DNA of 64,000 nucleotides from assembly GCA_029257435.1 (NCBI GenBank), contig JARIBI010000035.1, positions 1 to 64,000 of the forward strand, read 5' to 3'. Shown piece after piece: positions 58,793 to 64,000 of this stretch (positions are counted from its first letter, which is position 1; each line of letters opens with the position of its first letter). A program made the position numbers and the translations under genes. This DNA comes from Sporosarcina sp. (GTDB taxonomy: Bacteria > Bacillota > Bacilli > Bacillales_A > Planococcaceae). The notes beneath the pieces were generated by a model. The model saw only the letters and a list, made by a program, of their open reading frames with translations. It searched no databases and was not told the DNA's origin.

Positions 58793-59761
58793 CTATCTTA
58801 GTTTTTCATCTAATACTGATTCTACATAACCACTCATGGATATGTTTTCTCGCTTTGCTGCTTTACGTAACAACTTCATCAGATCCTCGGGTAAATCCAA
58901 CATAAAGTTTTGTGAACCACTCACTAATGTCCACTCTTCTCCGTCTACTTGTACCTTACCCGCATGAATGTATTTTTCGATTGTAGCTAGTGAAAGTGAT
59001 TCTGGAAGTGGCGCGGATACTTGTCTTACCCCACTTTTGATAGAAAATTCAATATATAGGTCTTGCTCACGCAGGCGGACATTTTCAACTCCCCAATGTT
59101 CATATGCGAAATCTAGTAAATCAAAGGATTCGTTCGAATCTTTAGGTAAGATGAAATCGACATAGCCTTTCACTGCAATGTTTTTTTGATGAATCAAGTA
59201 GGTCGGAATATACCTATACTCTGAAATCCCTGTGGTATAGGGTATAAAAGTTCTGGATTGATGATAAAATCCCCAATCAGACTTTTCATTCCGCATGACA
59301 CGTATATCCTGTCCGTTCGGTGTAGTAAAGCGCTGGAATAAGGCAATGTCATAATGGTAGTTAAAGAATTCTGCAGAAGTTCCCCTTTTAGGTAACGATT
59401 TTTTGAGCTCATTATGAATCGTTTCGATAAGTTCTTCAGGAATAGAGATCCCGGTTCGTTCGTCTCCGATTGGGAACTCATTAACGGGAAGATTATTCTC
59501 TCGGATAATGTTGTACACCTTAGATACAGGCACTTTTAATTGCCTAGCAAGACTTGAAGGACGAATGCCGTCAGGTCTATTCTCTTGTAGTTTTCCATGG
59601 AGAGCATCTACTTCTTCTTTAAGATATCTAGCTTCCCGTATGTTCGTGTTAGGATCTTCGATTTTCGACAACTTCCCTTGTTTAGCCCAGTGATAGACCG
59701 TCCCTAAAGAAATACCAAGCTTTTCAGCGACTTCATTCTTTGTGTACCAGTCTTTACTCAT
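58793..59761 (-). CDS. Transcription regulator with MerR/excisionase-like HTH and C-terminal RHH
   Basis: 322 residues. The N-terminal winged HTH is clear (YTKNEVAEKLGISLGTVYHW, with AKQGKLSKIED as the wing); a second HTH-like unit follows (RPSSLARQLKVPVSKVYNII). The last 35 residues look like a ribbon-helix-helix (FMLDLPEDLMKLLRKAAKRE, ISMSGYVESVL). Multi-domain DNA-binding proteins like this control plasmid operons or partition. ATG has AGGAGAGTTGAATA upstream. Confidence 0.72.
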   Translation of the reverse strand: MSKDWYTKNEVAEKLGISLGTVYHWAKQGKLSKIEDPNTNIREARYLKEEVDALHGKLQENRPDGIRPSSLARQLKVPVSKVYNIIRENNLPVNEFPIGDERTGISIPEELIETIHNELKKSLPKRGTSAEFFNYHYDIALFQRFTTPNGQDIRVMRNEKSDWGFYHQSRTFIPYTTGISEYRYIPTYLIHQKNIAVKGYVDFILPKDSNESFDLLDFAYEHWGVENVRLREQDLYIEFSIKSGVRQVSAPLPESLSLATIEKYIHAGKVQVDGEEWTLVSGSQNFMLDLPEDLMKLLRKAAKRENISMSGYVESVLDEKLR

Positions 59762-59875
59762 TATTCAACTCTCCTATTCTATCAAGTGGATTTCCGTTAG
59801 GTAGAAATGTATCAATCAAGTTCACATTACATTTAAAGCTTCTTTAATATATGAGGTATAACCAATGTGTTAAAA

Positions 59876-60808
59876 TTACTCACCGACCATACCATCACCA
59901 TCAGCATCGTACATATATGGATATAACCAGTGGTCACTCGTTATTGGCATATTAAAACCTGCTGCTTTTGCCTCTTTAATTGTCACCTGTCCATTACCGT
60001 TCGTATCCACGCTAGAAATATCGTTTTTTGTTTTTTTGGATGTTGAATCTGAAGGCTTAGTACCAGTTAAACCGAGGGATGCATTTATTTCGTCAGGATT
60101 CCCATTGACAAACGAATCAACAATCACGTTCCCCTTTACTGTATAGGTATACTGGTAGTTTGAAGGAATCTGCGTTTCTGTGTTTGGGTATGTGATAATT
60201 GCTTCAAAATTAGTAGCTCCACCAGCGGTACGGATTACCTTCTCCATGTAGGCCTGATCACCGTGTCGATTGAGCGTACTATCTTGCGGGGTAATGTTAT
60301 AAGCATTCGATACCCCTCCTAGAGAATCTGCAATTACATGTCCTTCATCCAAATTAGGGCTCTCGACACCAGGAACCTTTGCCTCATCCGGATAGTATCT
60401 GCCAGAAGATAGTACTGGTTCGTTATTGTCGTCCTGTAGAATGACTTTGTCCGCAAGAACACGTACTAGTTGTCCGTGTTCATTCGTAAAAGCCCAATAT
60501 TCACGGTCTCCGAAACCAATGTCAACGACGACATTCGGTTCACGATATCCAGACAAATCACCGCCATCAACTTCGATATGTTTGTAACCGGAGAACCGTT
60601 CATTATTTGATTTAGTTGGTGTTTCCTCTACTACTGGTAAATTAGCAACCGTTTTGATTGTTTTTTCCTCTTTACTACTATCGTTTGTTTCGTTTACTTC
60701 CTGTGGAGCTGTTTGCGTATTTGCAGTAGATGCGTCTTCTGGGTTGGTACAACCAACAATAAAGATGGTCATTAAGAATAAGTTTAACAAAATCATTTTC
60801 TTTTTCAT
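59876..60808 (-). CDS. Surface lipoprotein nuclease (NucA-like) with calcium-binding tail
   Basis: 310 residues from ATG 60808 (GGGAGAG seven bases upstream). Signal with lipobox FIVGC (Cys ~20), a Thr/Glu-rich linker, then a DNA/RNA non-specific nuclease domain with EGHVIADSLGG near residue 153 and NITPQDSTLNRHG near 175 (His and Asn of the active site). The end has EF-hand-like loops DTNGNGQVTIKEA and DADGDGMVGE. It may cut extracellular DNA, as NucA does in competence, or degrade competitor DNA. Confidence 0.8.
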   Translation of the reverse strand: MKKKMILLNLFLMTIFIVGCTNPEDASTANTQTAPQEVNETNDSSKEEKTIKTVANLPVVEETPTKSNNERFSGYKHIEVDGGDLSGYREPNVVVDIGFGDREYWAFTNEHGQLVRVLADKVILQDDNNEPVLSSGRYYPDEAKVPGVESPNLDEGHVIADSLGGVSNAYNITPQDSTLNRHGDQAYMEKVIRTAGGATNFEAIITYPNTETQIPSNYQYTYTVKGNVIVDSFVNGNPDEINASLGLTGTKPSDSTSKKTKNDISSVDTNGNGQVTIKEAKAAGFNMPITSDHWLYPYMYDADGDGMVGE

Positions 60809-60809
60809 T

Positions 60810-61322
60810 TTAAGACTCTCCCGTAGTAGTTTCATATTGTTCATGATTAATAGCTTTGATATGTTGGTTCGTAAACGGAACGAGTCGGATCATTGTATCT
60901 GTCAGGAGTGGCGGATAGTAAGAAGACATAATAGACTCATGCAGCTTGATGTAAATTGCATCAACAAGTCGGTCTGAAAGAACTGCGTGAAGCAAAACGT
61001 CTGTTTCTCGTGTGGCGGCCATGTATTCGACTTCCGAAAGACACAGTATGATGTTTTGCAGCCCATGTAACTTCGCTTCAAGATAGTAAAGAATATCAGG
61101 GTATGTAAGAACGAGTTTTTCTACCCACGCTCTAATTTCCTCAATTTCAAAAATCTCACGCGGATCTGAATTATACCCGTCGAAAATCAGATGTAGCGTA
61201 TCGTGATGCTGTAATGGTTCTACACGCACATATTCGAGTACTTTCTCCAATTTTGATAAGTTAAGCTGCTGGATATCAGAATACTTATCCACCTCAATAA
61301 TTAAAAGCTCCTTTGTATTCAA
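60810..61322 (-). CDS. Unrecognised 170-residue protein, weakly CRR6-like
   Basis: TTG start with AAGGG nine bases upstream. Soluble and helical, with HLIFDGYNSDPREIFEIEEIR near residue 45 and LTYPDILYYLEAKLHG near 75. This arrangement faintly recalls the CRR6/DUF1817 family, but I give that low weight. The stop is one base from the nuclease start, so the two genes form an operon; an accessory or immunity role is possible. Confidence 0.6.
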   Translation of the reverse strand: MNTKELLIIEVDKYSDIQQLNLSKLEKVLEYVRVEPLQHHDTLHLIFDGYNSDPREIFEIEEIRAWVEKLVLTYPDILYYLEAKLHGLQNIILCLSEVEYMAATRETDVLLHAVLSDRLVDAIYIKLHESIMSSYYPPLLTDTMIRLVPFTNQHIKAINHEQYETTTGES

Positions 61323-61652
61323 ATCAATACACCCTTTCCCTTTGTTTCACTTTCGGATTGTTCTCCCCTTTTGTACAAATCGATAAGCGTCCTATTCAAC
61401 TATGTTAGAAAATGAGTTTCAGTTTCTGAAAATAAGTTTACTATGGTTGGGCTTAATCGACAATTCTCCTTCCCTTGCATTTTGAGAGATTTATCAATTC
61501 GAGCTCAGTGAAGTATTTGTTACGAAAACCGAAGTAGTCATGATGGATTTCCAAAACAACCTAAAACAAAATGAAACCTACCTCTCCGTATTCTCGATAA
61601 ATACATAGTATCATGTATATTAATTTTATACAACATAATATGTTTTTAAATG

Positions 61653-61690
61653 ACTATAGACAATGAAACATATTATTAGACTATAAACAA
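61653..61690 (+). promoter_or_regulatory. GACTATARACA direct repeats upstream of the recombinase gene
   Basis: GACTATAGACA (61653-61663) and GACTATAAACA (61680-61690) are 27 bases apart, next to the palindrome AACATAATATGTT (about 61633-61645). The 61323-61833 stretch has no gene. These may be operator or arm-type recombinase sites. Confidence 0.4.
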
Positions 61691-61833
61691 AGGGACTCTT
61701 TTTTTATATTAGTCTAGTATTGTGGTAATATAGATAGATATTCAATAGGAATACATGAGTCTTGTTTTACGAAATTCAATATGTATCTGCATATGAGTTG
61801 TAGTTTATATTCTACTTGGAGGTGTGCATCTCA

Positions 61834-62979
61834 ATGAATAATGTAGTCGAAGTAAAAGGACTGCAAGTCCGTGAATTAAAAAACGAGTTAGAAACGATTG
61901 ATTCGCTTCTTGAACTTCAACTTCGATTAGATGAATCGGAGAAATTCGGAAAACCTAAGTTTCATGATTTCTCCGATACAGATATGATGAAATGGTTTTT
62001 GCACGAAAGACAACACTTAAATGAAAAGAATGATCGGTCCAATAGAACAATTGCCGAGTATCAACGAGAATTAATTTTATTTGTAGAACAGCTGCTAGAG
62101 CATAGTTTAGAAATCGGTGTAGATGTAGACTATATAATAGAAGGTTCTCTGTTCAAATCACTCCAACCTCGTCATTTACGTAGGTATCAAGAGTGGTTAA
62201 AGACGGCCAGCCCATACGTTTTGTCGAAGGGCTCCTACTCTGCAGCAACGCTAGAAAGAAAAACAACGATTATTAAAGCTTTTTTTACGTTCTTATCCGA
62301 CAAAGGCTATATAAAAGAACCAATTCATAAGGACTTGAAGATTGCCTCGGTTCGTGCAGATGATCGGCCAAACCGCGATATGGGTCCAGTCGAAGTAATT
62401 CATCTATTGGATGCGTTCAAAGAAGCTGGTCATACGGTCATGTTTTCTATAGTTCATGTATTAACCACTACCGGTATCCGAAATGAAGAGTTTTGTCGGC
62501 TGCGGGTGAATGACTTGAAAATTGATACCATAGCTGGCGGTTACTATCTTGAAGTATTGGGGAAAGGAAATAAGCGACGTTCTATACCGCTAAAAGATAA
62601 AGTGGTTCAAAGTATCCGCGATTATCGTGCAGCAAGGGGCGTTGCTTGGATCACAGAGTCAGAGGTAAATGACACGCTGTTCCCTACAAGTACAGGAAAC
62701 TCTTTTTCTCCCTCTTATTTTTCACAGTATGTAAAACGAGAAATTCAGAAAGTACCAGGACTACCATCTCGTGATATAGAATTAAAGATTACCCCTCACG
62801 TATTCCGTCACGCGTTTGCTATAATATCTAAGGTAAATGGTGTAGAACTCTACGACATTATGAGGTCGTTGGGACACGAGAAGATAGAGACGACTATGAT
62901 ATATCTAGAGAAGATATTTGAAAAGGAACGCCACGCGATTCATTCATGGAAACCAGGCGTGTTAGGAGAGTATTTGTGA
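61834..62979 (+). CDS. Tyrosine recombinase
   Basis: About 381 residues from ATG 61834 (GGAGGTG nine bases upstream). Catalytic residues are complete: Arg in TTTGIRNEEFCRL near 215, VLGKGNKRRSIPL, HVFRHAF near 322, LGHEKIETT and Tyr in MIYLEK near 357. The N-terminal core-binding domain is present. Candidate resolvase or integrase. The DUF5348 gene follows after 47 bases. Confidence 0.9.
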   Translation: MNNVVEVKGLQVRELKNELETIDSLLELQLRLDESEKFGKPKFHDFSDTDMMKWFLHERQHLNEKNDRSNRTIAEYQRELILFVEQLLEHSLEIGVDVDYIIEGSLFKSLQPRHLRRYQEWLKTASPYVLSKGSYSAATLERKTTIIKAFFTFLSDKGYIKEPIHKDLKIASVRADDRPNRDMGPVEVIHLLDAFKEAGHTVMFSIVHVLTTTGIRNEEFCRLRVNDLKIDTIAGGYYLEVLGKGNKRRSIPLKDKVVQSIRDYRAARGVAWITESEVNDTLFPTSTGNSFSPSYFSQYVKREIQKVPGLPSRDIELKITPHVFRHAFAIISKVNGVELYDIMRSLGHEKIETTMIYLEKIFEKERHAIHSWKPGVLGEYL

Positions 62980-63026
62980 GTGAATCTCAAGAAGTTAAAG
63001 ATATACAAACTAAGGGGGCGTTGGCC

Positions 63027-63473
63027 ATGAGAACAGAAGAAGTAAAAAATCTAATGGATGCTTTAAATACAAGCATTCAAGTTGTATTGCAAATGACCAA
63101 CTATGATAAGCATGGGGAATTAAATTTAGATTTAAACCCCGATGATCCAAATGACCAGTTTTTAAAGGAGCAATATGTGGCTTTACTTGAACAGCTTACA
63201 GACACTCATGCAGCAATTAATTACTTGCAGCAACCTATTGCTGAGGAAGGAAACCTTTCTCGAAATCGGAATGGGCGTTTTGAATTAAACGATTCACACG
63301 AATTAAGCTCAGGCAGCCCACTTGAATTCCTCCATTATGATGATTTTGACGACTGTTATAAGTGGATTGCTTCACGTATTGAACATAGCACCGACTATTA
63401 CATAGTTGGATACAAGGAACTGTTATTAGAAGGCTTGAAAGTACGAGTGCGAAAAAATTCTTCCTGGTTATAA
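63027..63473 (+). CDS. DUF5348 protein
   Basis: 148 residues from ATG 63027 (AAGGGGGCGTTGGCC). The N-terminal ~80 residues are helical (VKNLMDALNTSIQVVLQM); the C-terminal part (GRFELNDSHELSSGSPLEFL ... WIASRIEHSTDYYIVG) matches the DUF5348 pattern of small Bacillus plasmid and phage proteins. Function unknown. It ends at a clear hairpin. Confidence 0.7.
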   Translation: MRTEEVKNLMDALNTSIQVVLQMTNYDKHGELNLDLNPDDPNDQFLKEQYVALLEQLTDTHAAINYLQQPIAEEGNLSRNRNGRFELNDSHELSSGSPLEFLHYDDFDDCYKWIASRIEHSTDYYIVGYKELLLEGLKVRVRKNSSWL

Positions 63474-63481
63474 ACGTGTGA

Positions 63482-63514
63482 GAGCAACATTCCTATGTGA
63501 ATGTTGCTCCTTTT
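63482..63514. terminator. Terminator after the DUF5348 gene
   Basis: GAGCAACATTC/GAATGTTGCTC and T-run, between convergent genes. Confidence 0.85.
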
Positions 63515-63521
63515 CTACGTA

Positions 63522-63860
63522 TTAATCCATATGTTGAACGGATATGATTTCCCCTGCGGGTATACGCTCGATACCGAATGGATCTTCTAGCAAAACAAGC
63601 GATAGTCTAGGATCCAAATGCTCTACAGTTCCACGGAAAGAAACTACCTTTCCATCCCTCCAGATTTGAATAAGAGTTTGACACTTCCGTTGTTTTGCAC
63701 GACTGAGTTCTTCATGTATGGTTTCCAGATCCCATTCGGATAGTTCAGTACGCTTAGTGTACGTGTCTTCCTTTTGCCATTCTCTTAATAACTGCAGGTG
63801 TTCCGGTAGCATTAAAGCGGTCCACTTTTTTCTCCCTCTGTCTCTGAGATGTTCTTGCAT
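63522..63860 (-). CDS. yolD: YolD-family protein
   Basis: 112 residues beginning RDRGRKKWTALMLPEHLQLL and ending in a strand-rich part (VVSFRGTVEHLDPRLSLVLL, IERIPAGEIISV), the YolD pattern. YolD proteins are usually encoded next to UvrX-type DNA polymerases and belong to plasmid/phage mutagenesis loci. The partial gene upstream on the same strand does not look like a polymerase end, so that link is unproven here. AGGCGTGAAATAGT precedes the ATG. Confidence 0.8.
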   Translation of the reverse strand: MQEHLRDRGRKKWTALMLPEHLQLLREWQKEDTYTKRTELSEWDLETIHEELSRAKQRKCQTLIQIWRDGKVVSFRGTVEHLDPRLSLVLLEDPFGIERIPAGEIISVQHMD

Positions 63861-63892
63861 ACTATTTCACGCCTTTCTTCTTTTATATGGCT

Positions 63893-64000
63893 CTAAATGC
63901 TTCTGTCAGCGCCTAAATATAAACTTAACAACTCTTCAGAACGATTTCTGAGTCGATAATTCATATATCGTCTTTCATATTCGTTGGCTCCTTCGATGAA
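63893..64000 (-). CDS. C-terminal end of an unknown protein (cut by window edge)
   Basis: The last 35 residues are visible (ANEYERRYMNYRLRNRSEEL, then LSLYLGADRSI), followed by TAG at 63893-63895. Arg/Glu-rich and probably helical. It is likely in one operon with yolD, which starts 33 bases later. Nothing more can be said. Confidence 0.5.
   Translation of the reverse strand, partial: FIEGANEYERRYMNYRLRNRSEELLSLYLGADRSI

Noticed and set aside
1..64000. rRNA, tRNA, complete insertion sequences or transposases
   Set aside because: None seen on either strand; the only mobility genes are tyrosine recombinases and the conjugation functions.

Overview
This window looks like part of a large conjugative plasmid, or a plasmid-like integrative element, from a low-GC Gram-positive of the Bacillales (Bacillaceae or Planococcaceae type). 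The support is the AGGAGG-type ribosome binding sites, frequent TTG/GTG starts, sigma-A promoters with 17-bp spacers, Bacillus-type small families (AbrB, YolD, DUF2187, DUF5348, NucA-like nuclease) and a full set of plasmid functions. I saw no rRNA, tRNA, CRISPR array or intact transposase.

Layout. 1-9.4 kb (minus): one operon for a Tad/type IVb-pilus-like machine, with three TadZ/ParA-like proteins, a CpaB/SAF protein, a TadA ATPase, a TadB-TadC-like platform, two tandem pilin-like proteins with identical N-termini and a further membrane protein cut by the window edge. 9.4-16.1 kb (minus): a Replic_Relax-like protein, a VirD4-type coupling protein, a stand-alone copy of the VirD4 alpha-helical domain, a three-S1-domain RNA-binding protein and a second winged-helix protein. 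16.4-25 kb (plus): maintenance module, with centromere-like repeats, ParM-like actin and its ParR-like partner, a noncoding stretch with four 71-bp tandem repeats, a MerR-like regulator, a probable replication initiator with a 17-codon leader ORF, and a tyrosine-recombinase-like protein that has lost its catalytic residues. 25-27.4 kb (plus): three unrecognised genes including a lipoprotein. 27.4-33.1 kb (minus): a Rad52-type annealing protein, a DnaN sliding clamp, two unknown proteins and a PRTRC-like ubiquitin-type set (E2-like protein B, JAMM protease, E1/ThiF). 33.4-36.9 kb (plus): another ParA/TadZ-like protein, a DUF4258 protein and a primase/toprim-like protein. 37-46.8 kb (plus): a type IV secretion operon (VirB2, PrgI/VirB3, TraC-like, VirB4, VirB6, transglycosylase+M23 hydrolase, VirB8-like). 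46.8-64 kb: accessory region with an HNH-repeat protein, AbrB regulator, secreted and membrane proteins, RES toxin-like protein and HExxH metalloprotein, DUF1173-like protein, regulators, a secreted nuclease, two active-looking tyrosine recombinases and YolD.

How it fits together. The conjugation, pilus and recombination operons are scattered and divergent, but most begin with the same kind of 5' leader: a promoter, then a long-stem intrinsic terminator before the first ribosome binding site, several carrying the box GGGAAAACCCC at the foot of the stem. This suggests a plasmid-wide attenuation or antitermination control. The plasmid-encoded S1-domain protein is one candidate trans factor.

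The most interesting candidates are this leader family, the E1/E2-like/JAMM set sharing an operon with a sliding clamp and Rad52-type protein, the free-standing VirD4 alpha-domain paralog, and the 71-bp tandem repeats. Functions are inferred from motifs and context only. No database search was possible.
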